Notes: generated from the sequence alone by a model not told the origin. Shown: positions 1 through 8,950, counted from the first letter of the stretch. The stretch is DNA of 23,587 nt from Candidatus Defluviibacterium haderslevense (GCA_016712225.1 JADJRL010000001.1:1-23587), one strand, 5' to 3'. Program-made: numbers and translations.

Positions 1-89
1 GGAGCTATATCTTCTGGCAACAAATTCAAATGGTAAATGGATCCATCTGGATTGAGTATGAGTTCTGATGCTTTTAGGGAGTTATTCAT
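1..89 (-). CDS. Nucleoside (uridine) phosphorylase, N-terminal fragment
   Basis: The gene runs off the left edge, so only about 29 N-terminal residues are visible on the minus strand, starting at the ATG at 87-89. They read MNNSLKASELILNPDGSIYH and continue LNLLPEDIA. The stretch ELILNPDGSIYHLNL followed by P-E-x-I-A is typical of the start of Bacteroidota uridine/purine nucleoside phosphorylases, which split nucleosides with phosphate in pyrimidine or purine salvage. The catalytic core is outside the window, so substrate specificity cannot be judged. It is the downstream-most gene of the minus-strand run galK-lysA-SRPBCC, after a 31-bp gap. Confidence 0.6.
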   Translation of the reverse strand, partial: MNNSLKASELILNPDGSIYHLNLLPEDIA

Positions 90-120
90 TATTTTGTGAG
101 CACGAATTATTTTGAGTGCT

Positions 121-562
121 CTACCAATTTTTTATTTCGATAAGAATCGGTTCCCAACCTTTGCCATCATTGTATACATCTTTATACCTTTTTTGTCCAT
201 CAGCTGCGTGTTCAAAACCATCCTGAGATACTGTTAATTCAGTATGTTCATCTATAGATCTAAGATCATAAGTAACCCTTAAATAGTTTTGTGGAATATC
301 TTCCATTTTTGCAAAAGGGTCAATCACAGAATAAATTAATTTATTGGGATATTGCAGGTCTAAAATATATCCTTTGACAAAGACCATTTTATTTCCTTCA
401 TGTTCGCCCTCCCAAAGTAAAGCGCTACCAATGTTCCAATCAGAAATAGTCTCACAACCAAACATATATATTTTAGTTTTTTTGAGGATTCACCAAAGTA
501 TCCCATACGGATTCAATTGGTGCATGAATAAATATTTGATTTGTTACAACTAATGGATTCAT
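121..562 (-). CDS. SRPBCC/AHSA1-like domain protein, frameshifted
   Basis: Two frames join into one protein of about 146 residues. The N-terminal part starts at ATG 560-562 (MNPLVVTNQIFIHAPIESVW) and the rest, in the other frame, includes MFGCETISDWNIGSALLWEG and a C-terminal GWEPILIEIKNW. The segments I-x-A-P-x-E-x-V-W, SDW-x-x-GS, a central VKGYILDLQYP and the final GW..IL..IK are the pattern of SRPBCC (START/Bet v1-like) proteins related to the Hsp90 activator AHSA1 C-terminal domain. These bind small hydrophobic ligands or act in stress responses; no precise role is implied here. The frame break is in a 7-T run (477-483), where 6 T would restore one reading frame. It starts 11 bp after the lysA stop, so the two are probably cotranscribed. 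Confidence 0.65.
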
Positions 563-573
563 AGTTTTTATGA

Positions 574-1791
574 TTATATAACTTGTATTTGGTTGCGCAA
601 TAAATCATCAATGGTATCCCGATTGCGAACGAGATGATGTGCTCCATTATGTACCAAAACTTCTGCGGGTTTAAATCTGGAATTATAATTGGAACTCATC
701 GTAAAGCAGTAGGCTCCGGCATTTTCAAAACATAATATATCGCCCGGATGAATTTCCGAATAACCCGATTACTGGCGAAGGTATCTGTTTCACAGATATA
801 ACCGACCACATTATAAACTCGTGGTTTTCCAGCCGGATTGGATATATTAAGGATATGGTGATAAGATCCATAAAACATCGGTCTTATCAAATGATTCAAA
901 CCTGAATCAACACCCGCAAAAACCGTGGATGGAGTTTGTTTGATGACATTCGTTTTGACTAAAAAAAAGCCGGATTCAGAAACCAAATATTTGCCGGGCT
1001 CAAAAAATAATTTCAATTTACGGCCGTATTCACTACAAAATTGATTAAATTTCAGAGATAACATTTCACCGATTTCTTCAACATCTGTGCATACATCATC
1101 TTCTTTATAAGGTACTTTTAAACCACTACCAAAATCAATAAACTCCAGATCTGAAAATTTTCGGGCAACATCAAACAAAATATCTGACGCCAATCCAAAC
1201 ACACCAGGGTCTAAAATATCTGATCCGGTATGCATATGAAGCCCATTAATATTTAATTTTAAAGCCTTGACCAGTCGTTCTACTAAAGGCATTTGATAAA
1301 TAGAAATTCCAAACTTAGAGTCAATGTGCCCCACACTAATTTTATCATTTCCGGCCATAACATGGGGATTAATCCGAATACAAATTTTAGTATCCGGATA
1401 ATGCTGACCAATGTATTCAAGGGTTTCTATATGATCAATGTTGATTTGGACCCCAAGACTGATGGCCATTTCGATCTCGTCAGGACCTACACAATTGGGT
1501 GTATAAATAATTTCACTGGGATCAAAACCTGCATGAATTCGGTCCAAATCTCTTGGATAGATACAGTATCTAAACCTGCGCCCCAGGATTTCAATAATCT
1601 CAAAATATTAATATTATTCAATGCTTTGCAAGCGAAGTGTATGCCAAGTTCAGGTACATTAAGCGTGCTTCAAGCGATCCAATTGTCGTTTAATAATTTC
1701 ACTATCGTATACATAAGGGGTGTTTGATATGTTTTGACTAATTCTAAAACATCTATTCCTGAACCCTAAAAACACCATTTTCTAATTTCAT
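574..1791 (-). CDS. lysA: Diaminopimelate decarboxylase, several frameshifts
   Basis: This is a PLP-dependent enzyme that makes L-lysine from meso-diaminopimelate, the last step of lysine synthesis. The intact central frame (696-1547) shows PNCVGPDEIE, HMHTGSDI, the phosphate-binding FGSGLKVPY, FFEPGKYLV and CETDTFA. Reading neighbouring frames recovers the N-terminus (MKLENGVFRV from ATG 1791, then HFACKALNN with the presumed PLP-lysine) and the C-terminus (ENAGAYCFTMSSNYN, ending in TAA at 574-576). The joined protein is about 406 residues, normal for LysA. At least five frame breaks are needed (near 1755, 1717, 1665, 1555 and 752), all explained by missing bases in short homopolymers. Because the residues around each break stay conserved, sequencing error is more likely than gene death. 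Confidence 0.85.
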
Positions 1792-2134
1792 TAATCCTTA
1801 AAATTTTAATCTATAAAATAAATATATTGTCATGCTAGGTTTTAGGTTACGGACTCCATGCCAACAATAATTGTATTTGCTGTCAATTGAGTTGTAAACA
1901 TTAGAATTCTAAAATTTAAGAATTGCCTTTCAAAATTTATAAATCGCAACAAGTTTGATGTTGGTTATAAGGTCAATTCCTATTCAATTGCTAGCTTCTA
2001 ATTTCATGTAAAAGTAAATAATTTTTTCGCCTTCGAGCTAGGCATTTTTGTTTTGAGTTATATCGCAATCCTACTAAAGTGATTTGACAAAATATAATTT
2101 GGTAAACGAGGGGACAATAATTATGTTCGGTTAA
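1792..2134. other. Intergenic region between galK and lysA
   Basis: This is about 340 bp without a recognisable gene. I read all frames and saw only short stop-rich ORFs. A short inverted repeat (GCCT-N7-AGGC near 2028-2045) followed by Ts faces the plus strand, while the genes around it are on the minus strand, so I do not call it a terminator. The region presumably holds the lysA promoter, but I see no convincing TAnnTTTG box at a good distance. Confidence 0.4.
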
Positions 2135-3248
2135 TTATACTAAATGAATTCCATCATCAATTACAGCTTCAAAAATATCGGGTAAGAAACCAAATTGATC
2201 ATAATAAGCTTTTCCAATTTCATTTGAATATTTTGAACATCACTGGATTGGAGCAAATGTAATGTACTACCCCCAAATCCTCCTCCCATCATTCTGGCAC
2301 CATGATTTATGGGATTGGATTTTGCAAAATCTATCAAAAAATCCAGTTCTGGACAACTGACGCTATATTTATATCGTAACCCCTCGTGGCCTGAAAAAGT
2401 AAGCTGGATAAATCGTGGATATTATGGTCTTTTAAGCCTAGCGCGAATGATTTAACACGCTCATTTTCTTCTAGAACATAAGACAAATAATCCAGTTCGG
2501 TGGGAGTTAAGTGTGGCAAAGAGGTATTTAATTGACCAATATTAAGCCCACTGATAGCCTTAAGATTAGGTATATATTTCTGAAGTTTTGAAGTTATTGT
2601 AGCACAGGCTGAACTTCTGGAATTATAATCGGTATCGACTAATTTGTGTTTCACTTTAGTGTCGACTATAAGCCACACCATATCATTAAGTTGTGCATTA
2701 ATGTATTCGAATTCCCAAGTGTCACAATGAATGAGTAGGGCATGATCTTTTTTGCCATTGAAAATTGAAATCTGGTCCATCATTCCGCCCATTAGTCCTG
2801 AAGCTTGTTCAGCCCTAACAGACATTTGAGTCATTTCTGCAGTTGAAAAGTTCCAATTGAACAGTTCGTTTAACCCAAATAAAAAACCACAACAAATGGC
2901 AGATGAAGAAGACAAACCTGCTCCCGAAGGTAAAGTTGAGGTAAAATCGAGGCTAAATGGAGGTATTTGAATCCCTCTTTGTTTCAACAAGTCTATGACA
3001 CCCTTAAAATAAACCAGCCAATCCAGCTTAACTGAACTGGACTCAGTCCACGAGTTGTGAACATCCAGAGCATTAATCTGAGTCGTTTCAGACTTTGAAA
3101 GGCCAATAAAAACGGCCCTGTCTATTGCTGCAGGCAGGCAAAGGCCCTGGTTATAGTCCGTATGTTCCCCAATTAAATTAATCCTACCGGGTGATTTAAC
3201 GACTATTTCATGATGTCCAACAGCCTCAATACATTGTTTTTCAGTCAT
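2135..3248 (-). CDS. galK: Galactokinase, frameshifted near the C-terminus
   Basis: GHMP-family kinase that phosphorylates galactose to galactose-1-phosphate with ATP (Leloir pathway, cytosol). The start at ATG 3246-3248 gives MTEKQCIEAVGHHEIVVKSP, followed by the galactokinase signature GRINLIGEHTDYNQG. The GHMP ATP-binding motif is LPSGAGLSSSSA. The C-terminal motif MMGGGFGGSTLHL and SVSCPELDFLID lie in a second frame after a break near 2400. A further break near 2235 leads to the end (FGFLPDIFEAVIDDGIHLV, TAA at 2135-2137). The joined length is about 371 residues, close to normal for GalK. Both breaks are single-base length changes with conserved protein on each side, so error is suspected. 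The gene faces away from tRNA-Cys. Confidence 0.88.
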
Positions 3249-3270
3249 ATTATAAGTGCAAAATGCAACT

Positions 3271-3278
3271 CAAAGCTA
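3271..3278 (-). promoter_or_regulatory. Candidate -7 box of galK
   Basis: On the minus strand these bases read TAGCTTTG, matching the Bacteroidota -7 consensus TAnnTTTG, 22 bp before the galK start codon. A TTTG occurs upstream (3288-3291), but only 9 bp away, which is too close for a standard -33 element. The call therefore rests on the -7 box alone. Confidence 0.4.
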
Positions 3279-3329
3279 TGAAACCGACAAAAACTTTTAA
3301 GGATTTAGTGATGAATACCTACATATTTC

Positions 3330-3337
3330 TATATTTG
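3330..3337 (+). promoter_or_regulatory. Promoter -7 box of tRNA-Cys
   Basis: TATATTTG matches the Bacteroidota -7 consensus TAnnTTTG and ends 13 bp before the first tRNA base, the spacing expected for a transcript starting a few bases before the mature 5' end. Confidence 0.6.
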
Positions 3338-3350
3338 CACTCCAATTCAG

Positions 3351-3421
3351 GGTCGGGTGGCCGAGTGGCTAGGCTCAGCTCTGCAAAAGCTGCTACAGCG
3401 GTTCGAATCCGCTCTCGACCT
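3351..3421 (+). tRNA. tRNA-Cys (anticodon GCA)
   Basis: A full cloverleaf can be drawn: acceptor GGTCGGG/CTCGACC (one G-T pair), D stem GCC/GGC, anticodon stem CAGCT/AGCTG with loop CTGCAAA (anticodon GCA), a 4-nt variable loop and T stem AGCGG/CCGCT with loop TTCGAAT. The discriminator is T73, the identity base of cysteine tRNAs. CCA is not encoded. The 3' half, from the T stem onward, is also the attachment core of element A: the same 24 bp recur at 17435-17458. Confidence 0.95.
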
Positions 3422-3424
3422 CAA
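3401..3424 (+). repeat. attL core: 3' end of tRNA-Cys (left copy)
   Basis: A 24-bp segment starting in the T stem and ending 3 bp past the discriminator is repeated without mismatch at 17435-17458. An integrase gene starts 170 bp to its right. This is the classic layout of an integrative element that inserts into a tRNA 3' end and restores the tRNA. Confidence 0.9.
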
Positions 3425-3434
3425 GTATCAAATT

Positions 3435-3470
3435 TCCCCTTATTTTAACTAATAAGGGGATTTTTATTTT
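3435..3470 (+). terminator. Rho-independent terminator after tRNA-Cys, supplied by element A
   Basis: A perfect 10-bp stem TCCCCTTATT/AATAAGGGGA with loop TTAACT is followed by TTTTTATTTT. It lies inside the element, just past the attachment core, so it ends tRNA transcription in place of the native terminator displaced by integration. Confidence 0.9.
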
Positions 3471-3547
3471 ATACTGATATTCAATGTTTTATGTCAATTT
3501 ACTTATAACTTCTTATAAGGAGAAGACAATTATAGTAAAGAAATTCC

Positions 3548-3568
3548 GTCCCCTATAGTGTCCCCTTT
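3548..3568 (+). repeat. Candidate integrase arm site, left end of element A
   Basis: GTCCCCT-N5-GTCCCCTTT, two copies with a 12-bp period, lies 26 bp before the integrase start. The same doubled motif with the same spacing recurs at 17376-17396, near the other end of the element and in the same orientation. Position at both ends and lack of coding sequence suggest an arm-type binding site for the integrase N-terminal domain. A regulatory role at the int promoter is possible too. Confidence 0.55.
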
Positions 3569-3594
3569 ATAATTCTTTATATATTAGCGTTCAA

Positions 3595-4959
3595 ATGACT
3601 GAGATAAAACATAATTTCTATTTGAAGGACAGCAAGTCAAGCGATCCCACACCAATAAATTACCAGATTTTTATAAATGGAAAGCGACTTAGAAAGGGAA
3701 TAGGATATTCCATTCATCATGAATTATGGGATATTGATACCCAAAGGCCTACTGAATCAAAAGAACTTATCAATAAATGGAAGAAAGAATATCCCTCTTT
3801 AAACAACACATTTAAAAATATTAATGCTAGGATCTTCAATTTCAAACAAGAGGCCGAATCTTATTTACAGACTTGCATTAATAATCGAGCACCTATAGAT
3901 AAACAGGCTCTTATTAAACAATTAGAAGACAACCTTCTGAAATCAAATAGGACCATAGACAACGGTCCAAAACAAGGGAAAAAGCAAGGGAATGGAATTA
4001 ATTTTGATTTAAACTACATTTTAGATTTTACTAATCAATTTGTAAAGGACATTACCAATGGAAAAAGGACCATTCAAACAGGCAAGAATATCAAAGAGAG
4101 ATATTCAGATGGTACAATAAAGACATATAGGAATTTTCAAGTTACTTGGGATGAATTCGAAAAGGAAATAGGGATTAGATTCAAGTGGACCCAAATGAAT
4201 AAACAATTCTATGATGACCTAAATCAATATCTCAATAACAAAGACTATAAAAAAAATACATCTGGAAAGATAATTAAATCATTCAAAGTCATTGCTCAGG
4301 CCGCCTTAGATGACAGCATTCATCAAAATACTGAGTTCAGAAAACCATATTTTAAGACCCTCACAGCCAAAGTAGATAACATATACTTGACTTTGGATGA
4401 ATTGGCATATCTCGAAAACCTTGACCAATTTATAAATGAGACATGGGAGAAAGCAAGAGATATTTTTCTTTTGGGATGTTACACCGCCTTAAGGTTTAGC
4501 GATTTGAAACGAATAAATAAAGGCCATATCCAAAGTACAAATACTGGATTCAAATTAAATATCATAACCCAGAAAACCAAAGAGAAAGTAATAATTCCTT
4601 TGAAATCTGAGGCATTTTCAATCCTTGAAAAATACAATTTCAAACCTCCTAAGATAGAAGAACAAACGGTAAACCGACTTATAAAGGAAATTGCTAAAAG
4701 AGCAGGAATATGTACACAAATAGAACAACGGGAAACCACAGGAGGAAAAACAAAGATCCTGACTACTCCAAAGCATGACCTATTGACTACCCACACAGGC
4801 CGAAGAACAGGAGCAACACAAATGTACCTTGCAAAGATTGACCCTATACAAATTATGAAAATAACAGGTCATACCTCGGAGAGTAACTTCATGAAATACA
4901 TATGTATTACCAAAGAGGAAGCGGCCGAAATAATGGCAGAAAATCAGTTTTTTAAATAG
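3595..4959 (+). CDS. Tyrosine recombinase (integrase) of element A
   Basis: This 454-residue phage-integrase-family enzyme is expected to catalyse site-specific integration and excision at tRNA-Cys. Catalytic residues visible are R300 (GCYTALRFSDL), H400-x-x-R403 (THTGRRTGA), H426 (GHTSESNF) and the nucleophile Y435 (FMKYI). The N-terminal 110 or so residues fit the arm-binding domain of Bacteroidota integrases (early FINGKRLRKG and YSIHHELWD), followed by a SAM-like core-binding region. The length is normal. It is the first gene next to attL and reads away from the tRNA. An intact paralog, the integrase at 17640, sits at the equivalent place in element B. The next ORF begins 13 bp later, so an int-orf-HTH operon is likely. 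Confidence 0.95.
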   Translation: MTEIKHNFYLKDSKSSDPTPINYQIFINGKRLRKGIGYSIHHELWDIDTQRPTESKELINKWKKEYPSLNNTFKNINARIFNFKQEAESYLQTCINNRAPIDKQALIKQLEDNLLKSNRTIDNGPKQGKKQGNGINFDLNYILDFTNQFVKDITNGKRTIQTGKNIKERYSDGTIKTYRNFQVTWDEFEKEIGIRFKWTQMNKQFYDDLNQYLNNKDYKKNTSGKIIKSFKVIAQAALDDSIHQNTEFRKPYFKTLTAKVDNIYLTLDELAYLENLDQFINETWEKARDIFLLGCYTALRFSDLKRINKGHIQSTNTGFKLNIITQKTKEKVIIPLKSEAFSILEKYNFKPPKIEEQTVNRLIKEIAKRAGICTQIEQRETTGGKTKILTTPKHDLLTTHTGRRTGATQMYLAKIDPIQIMKITGHTSESNFMKYICITKEEAAEIMAENQFFK

Positions 4960-4972
4960 GAGTGATAACGAT

Positions 4973-5737
4973 ATGGAAGAAAACAAAGATAATGAAGAAA
5001 TCAGAGATCCTGAAGTAAAAATGACTTCTGATGATTATAAGAATATCTATTACCAATTTATTAGTTTAGAAGAATTAAAAACATCAAGAGAATATAGATC
5101 CTTAAAATCCCGTGATAAAGGATTTTGCCTGCTATATGCTGCAATTAATGATTACTTCAATTTGCCTAGATTAGAAGATATTAAACTTAGAAAAGCTGGC
5201 TGGGATTTAGTGGCTAGTTATGAGGCAACTAGAATTTTTGAAGAGACAGAAAATGAAATATTAAAAATAGATAGTATTGAAGATAAAAAGGTTCATATTC
5301 AAAAGAAAATCATTGATATAAAAATGGAAAGTAGGAGGGCTCATTTAGATTTTAAGAATAATGAGTTTGAAGAAAACCCAGAAATAGAATTATTAAACCT
5401 TTTATTACAATCATTAACCCTAAACAACACTTCAAAAGAAATAGAGGACTATGAAAAAGCAACACCAAGTATCAGAGGTGAACAAACTTTAAAACTTAAT
5501 TTACTTCATCAATTCGGGATTATTGATCATCTAAGAAAAGTCTGGGACCTTAATAATATTAAGGAGGCAGGTATGGAAATTTTAATAGCTAAAATTATTA
5601 ATGAAAACCCAGAAAGCATAAGGCCAAGATTAGCCAAAAAAGATGATGTTAAACTTAGAACTGATTATGCCAATGCGAAAACTGATGAATTTCTTGAAAA
5701 ATTCAAATTAACAATTGATAAAATAAAGATTAATTAA
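4973..5737 (+). CDS. Conserved unknown protein of the integrase module (element A)
   Basis: A charged, Lys/Glu-rich, probably helical 254-residue protein with no domain I recognise. It is clearly homologous to the broken ORF at 19011-19994 in element B: both contain LKLNLLHQFGII-like and KVWD-like segments, then a C-terminal S-I-x-P-R-L block with K-L-R-T and a final EF-L-[ED]-x-FKL-x-IDKIK. In both elements the order is integrase, this ORF, small HTH protein. The conserved position suggests a part in recombination directionality or control, but this is only inference. No signal peptide or membrane segment is seen. Confidence 0.75.
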   Translation: MEENKDNEEIRDPEVKMTSDDYKNIYYQFISLEELKTSREYRSLKSRDKGFCLLYAAINDYFNLPRLEDIKLRKAGWDLVASYEATRIFEETENEILKIDSIEDKKVHIQKKIIDIKMESRRAHLDFKNNEFEENPEIELLNLLLQSLTLNNTSKEIEDYEKATPSIRGEQTLKLNLLHQFGIIDHLRKVWDLNNIKEAGMEILIAKIINENPESIRPRLAKKDDVKLRTDYANAKTDEFLEKFKLTIDKIKIN

Positions 5738-5756
5738 ATAAGGATTTTTAGAATAT

Positions 5757-5777
5757 GGGGATTCCCACAAGTTCCCC
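5757..5777 (+). promoter_or_regulatory. Candidate control site before the HTH gene (element A)
   Basis: The short gap before the HTH gene holds GGGGATTCCC followed by ACAAG and a CCCC-rich tract, unusual in such A+T-rich DNA. A similar arrangement (AGGGAATCC...TTTTCCCT) occurs at the same place in element B (20013-20034). The conserved placement suggests an operator or excisionase site; which protein binds it is unknown. Confidence 0.3.
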
Positions 5778-5821
5778 CGATCCCAACTGCCCTAATCTTG
5801 TGTATAATTTAAATAAAAATT

Positions 5822-6118
5822 ATGTCACAAGTTATCGTACTAACATTAACAACGGACCAACTTCAAACCTACTTTGATAATATGGTCCTAAAGGTCGAGT
5901 CCTTAATCAAGGATTCCCATACTAAGGAAGTAGCATCAAAAGAATGGCTTACCGCCAAAGAGGTATGTATACTGCTAAAAATTAGTCATACGACCCTTCA
6001 TGATTGGTCAAAAAAAGGCATCATCCAAAAACATTCCATTGGAGACCGAGTTCGATTTAGGCATGATGAAATCATGGGATCATTGCAACGTATGGAGACT
6101 AAAAGGAAGCGCATATGA
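5822..6118 (+). CDS. Excisionase-like helix-turn-helix protein (element A)
   Basis: A 98-residue protein of the MerR-like/excisionase HTH type (HTH_17 style). The DNA-binding part is residues about 40-90: EWLTAKEVCILLKISHTTLH, then DWSKKGIIQKHSIGDRVRFR. The N-terminal 35 residues look helical (LTTDQLQTYFDN). Proteins of this type next to Bacteroidota integrases act as directionality factors or regulators. It lies 84 bp after the unknown ORF and 81 bp before the primase gene. A homolog is at 20073-20363. Confidence 0.8.
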   Translation: MSQVIVLTLTTDQLQTYFDNMVLKVESLIKDSHTKEVASKEWLTAKEVCILLKISHTTLHDWSKKGIIQKHSIGDRVRFRHDEIMGSLQRMETKRKRI

Positions 6119-6199
6119 GACCTATAAAGCCATTTGAACAAACCTTTAAGGCAAATCCTCAAAGTTCAGGACTTATAACTTTATTAAAAACATAATTTT

Positions 6200-8419
6200 A
6201 TGAGTGCAATGGATGTGAGTTTTTTTAAATCTATCAAAGAAACTAAAAACGGCAAAAGAATTTCTATTGATCAGATATTGAATCAAATTAAATATGGTGA
6301 ATGGCAAATTGATGTTGGAATGGTTCGTCAAGCCACAACAAAGGAAGCAAGAGAAGCAGCAAAAAAGAAATTGTCATACTTTACACCGTGCGGTGTATTT
6401 GATGAACGAAAAAATTCAGGATTAAGCAAACATTCAGGATTGATATCAATCGACATTGATAAGATTGATCCAAGCGAAATGGATGATATTAAATCTTTTC
6501 TATTTGCTGATGATTATACTTTTGCAGGTTTTGTTTCTGCAAGTGGAAATGGTTTATGTTTACTTGTAAAAATAGATCCAAAAAAACATGAAGATGCATT
6601 CGAGGGATTGCAACAATATTATTTTACTAAATATCAAATAATAATTGATCCAGCTTGTAAAGATTTAAGTAGACCTAGATTTATTACTTATGATCCTTAT
6701 TTGATTCACAATCCAAGTTCTTTAAAGTTTAAGGAATATATTATTAAGCCAAAAAAACAACCAAAAGTTACTGGCTATTTGCATATTCAAACAAACTTTG
6801 AAAAATTATTATATTCGATCAATACAGATATTGCTCCAACATATTCTGATTGGTTTAAAATTGGACAAGCATTTGCAAACACATACGGATCAGAAGGATT
6901 AAAATATTTCGAACACATTTCGCAATTTTGGTCAGTATCAAAAAAGAATTTAGATAAAAATATTGCACATCAATATGAGAACTGTTTAAAGAATAAAGAC
7001 AAATCAATTGGGATAGGTACATTTTATTATTATGCAAAGTTGCATGGTTATGAAAGTGTATCTAAAGAAGCTCAGGCAATTGCAAAAAAAGCATTTTACT
7101 ATAAACGTGATACACTGGATCAAGAAACAGCAGTAAAAAATTTAGTATCATTTTTAGATACTGAAATGGATATTGCCGACATTCAAGAAATTGTTAAGTC
7201 TGTTTATGAATCAAGCAATTTTAATCCTCTACTTGTCAAAGATGCGGATGATGATTCGGATTTATACGATGAAGTTTTATTATACTTGCAAACAAGTCAC
7301 GACATTAAAAGAAATGAGATTACAAAGTTCATAGAGAACAAAGGCGTGGAACAGGATGCACCTGATGTGAATAGTTTATTTTTTGAGTGCAAGAAATTAT
7401 TTCCTAAGATTACATTTGAAAATTTATTTCGTTTAATTAACTCTAGGAATATTCCTGAATACAATCCGATAAAAGAATACATAGAATCACTAAAATATAA
7501 TGGTGAATCAAATATCGAAAAAGTTGTACAATCTTTAAACTCCGACACAGCAGATTTAAAATGGAGGGTGGCAATGTTCAAACATTGGATTGTTGGAATG
7601 ATGGAATCAGTTTATGGAAAAAAATGTGATCTGATGATGGTACTTAGCGGTGTTCAGGATTCAGGTAAGACAGAATTTTTTAGACAGCTATTGCCGCAAC
7701 CATTAATGAGATATTTTTCTGAATCACAATTAGACGAGGGCAAAGATGATAAATTATTAATGACTCAAAAACTTATGATCTTCGATGATGAGTTTGCAGG
7801 AAAATCAAAACAGGATTCAAAGAAAATGAAATTAATGTTAAGTAGTAACACGTTTTCGTTGAGGGCTCCATATGGTATGAAAAATATGGACTACAAGAGA
7901 ATTGCATTATTATGTGGTACAAGTAATGATGAGGAACTTTTAAATGACCCTACAGGAAATAGAAGATATGTAATATTCAATATAATAGGGGTAAATAATT
8001 TCGATTTATATAATTCTGTTGACAAGGAACAAATAATTGCAGAAGCTTATTTTTTGTGGAAATCTGGATTGACTTCAAAAATAAATAAAGAAGAAAAGGA
8101 AATCATGAATGAAGCGACATTCGAAAAACATTATGAATCGACAATTGAATTTGAGATGCTACATAAATTTTACAAACCCAGCGAATCAATTGATACAGGA
8201 ATTTTTATAAGCACTACAGAAATAAAAGATCATATTGAAAAGCATTCCGAGCAGAAACTATATATCAAACGTCTAGGAATGGAGTTAAGACGTTCAGGAT
8301 TCATAAGGGTAAAACCTAAAGACCGAAAAATCTATGGATATATGGTCCTAAAAAATGATGGAACAGATTCACCCAGCGGTGGAGCATACGGAGAATTGCC
8401 TTCTTGGGTTACATCTTAA
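6200..8419 (+). CDS. VirE/BT4734-type primase-helicase
   Basis: A 739-residue replication protein. The N-terminal about 190 residues fit the BT4734-like N-terminal domain, with the acidic LISIDIDKID and the following GNGLCLLVKID typical of primase-polymerase-like folds. Residues about 215-270 (YSDWFKIGQAFANTYGSEGL) fit a PriCT-2 primase C-terminal domain. The C-terminal half is a VirE-type NTPase: Walker A GVQDSGKT at 484-491, Walker B MIFDDEF with D529-D530-E531, and a sensor-like GTSNDEELLNDPTGNRR. It is expected to melt and prime DNA for replication of the excised element. No relaxase or conjugation gene is present. The gene ends in a strong terminator and is followed by the repeat array at 8520-8826, a candidate origin. 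Confidence 0.88.
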   Translation: MSAMDVSFFKSIKETKNGKRISIDQILNQIKYGEWQIDVGMVRQATTKEAREAAKKKLSYFTPCGVFDERKNSGLSKHSGLISIDIDKIDPSEMDDIKSFLFADDYTFAGFVSASGNGLCLLVKIDPKKHEDAFEGLQQYYFTKYQIIIDPACKDLSRPRFITYDPYLIHNPSSLKFKEYIIKPKKQPKVTGYLHIQTNFEKLLYSINTDIAPTYSDWFKIGQAFANTYGSEGLKYFEHISQFWSVSKKNLDKNIAHQYENCLKNKDKSIGIGTFYYYAKLHGYESVSKEAQAIAKKAFYYKRDTLDQETAVKNLVSFLDTEMDIADIQEIVKSVYESSNFNPLLVKDADDDSDLYDEVLLYLQTSHDIKRNEITKFIENKGVEQDAPDVNSLFFECKKLFPKITFENLFRLINSRNIPEYNPIKEYIESLKYNGESNIEKVVQSLNSDTADLKWRVAMFKHWIVGMMESVYGKKCDLMMVLSGVQDSGKTEFFRQLLPQPLMRYFSESQLDEGKDDKLLMTQKLMIFDDEFAGKSKQDSKKMKLMLSSNTFSLRAPYGMKNMDYKRIALLCGTSNDEELLNDPTGNRRYVIFNIIGVNNFDLYNSVDKEQIIAEAYFLWKSGLTSKINKEEKEIMNEATFEKHYESTIEFEMLHKFYKPSESIDTGIFISTTEIKDHIEKHSEQKLYIKRLGMELRRSGFIRVKPKDRKIYGYMVLKNDGTDSPSGGAYGELPSWVTS

Positions 8420-8420
8420 A

Positions 8421-8446
8421 GGTCACAGGAGGCACAGGCAGTGACC
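8421..8446 (+). repeat. Small hairpin after the primase gene
   Basis: GGTCAC and GTGACC form a perfect 6-bp inverted repeat with a 14-nt loop rich in AGG, just before the larger terminator hairpin. It could stabilise the mRNA end; nothing more is supported. Confidence 0.35.
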
Positions 8447-8452
8447 AAAAGC

Positions 8453-8488
8453 AAAGGCCATACTAATTTGTAGTATGGCCTTTTTAAT
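8453..8488 (+). terminator. Rho-independent terminator of the primase operon
   Basis: A 13-bp perfect stem (AAAGGCCATACTA/TAGTATGGCCTTT) with loop ATTTG is followed by T-rich DNA. It ends the int-orf-HTH-primase transcript. Confidence 0.9.
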
Positions 8489-8519
8489 TAACCTAAACCA
8501 TTTATAAGCTTTTACATCT

Positions 8520-8826
8520 CCTTTTACTTACCTAGTAAGTAAAAGGTAAGGTAAAAAAAACACCTTACCTTGCATAAGTTATTAATAATCAATTATTTAC
8601 AGTCAAAAGGTAGGTAGGTAGCATAAAATAAAAGTATTTCAAACCCCTAGAATAAAAAAATAATATATGGCAGCATTATATATATACTCTATTTCTTTTA
8701 CTATTATATTTAAAAAGTTACTTGCCTACTTACCTAAATACATATAATATACAGATAATCAGTAAGTTGCAAACAGGTAAGCAAAAAAATAAGGTACTTA
8801 CCTTTACTTACCTACTTACCTAAATA
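8520..8826. repeat. Array of TTACCT/AGGTAA repeats and palindromes, candidate origin
   Basis: This gene-free stretch of about 300 bp is full of one motif in both orientations. It contains an 11-bp perfect palindrome CCTTTTACTTA/TAAGTAAAAGG (8520-8530 and 8536-8546), directly followed by a 10-bp hairpin AAGGTAAGGT/ACCTTACCTT (8543-8552 and 8562-8571). A triple AGGTAGGTAGG-type run is near 8608, and CTTACCT copies lie at about 8728-8735 and in threefold tandem at 8796-8822. The 16-mer CCTACTTACCTAAATA occurs exactly at 8725-8740 and 8811-8826. The DNA between is nearly pure A+T. Iterons plus A+T-rich DNA right after a primase-helicase gene is how many plasmid and satellite origins look. A binding site array for a regulator is the main alternative. 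Confidence 0.6.
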
Positions 8827-8950
8827 ACCATTCAGACAGGCATTCAAGTGATTTCGCATTTATTAAGCATTGAAAAGAGCAAATCTAAGGCAGTTGATGA
8901 CGAGGACTTTATAAGCAAATGATTCTTTTGGTTGGACCATTGATTGAGTA

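Noticed and set aside
344..553. Plus-strand ORF opposite the SRPBCC gene
   Set aside because: Shadow of the minus-strand coding sequence, which has family motifs.
1293..1727. 144-residue plus-strand ORF
   Set aside because: Antisense to lysA; the minus strand carries clear decarboxylase motifs across the same bases.
2028..2050. Terminator between galK and lysA
   Set aside because: The stem is only 4 bp with T residues on the plus strand, while the genes are on the minus strand.
3263..3448. 61-residue plus-strand ORF over the tRNA region
   Set aside because: It reads straight through tRNA-Cys and its promoter; its sequence is the translated tRNA, not a gene.
8596..8822. CRISPR-like array
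   Set aside because: The repeats are short (6-16 bp), occur in both orientations and are irregularly spaced, with no spacer structure and no cas genes.
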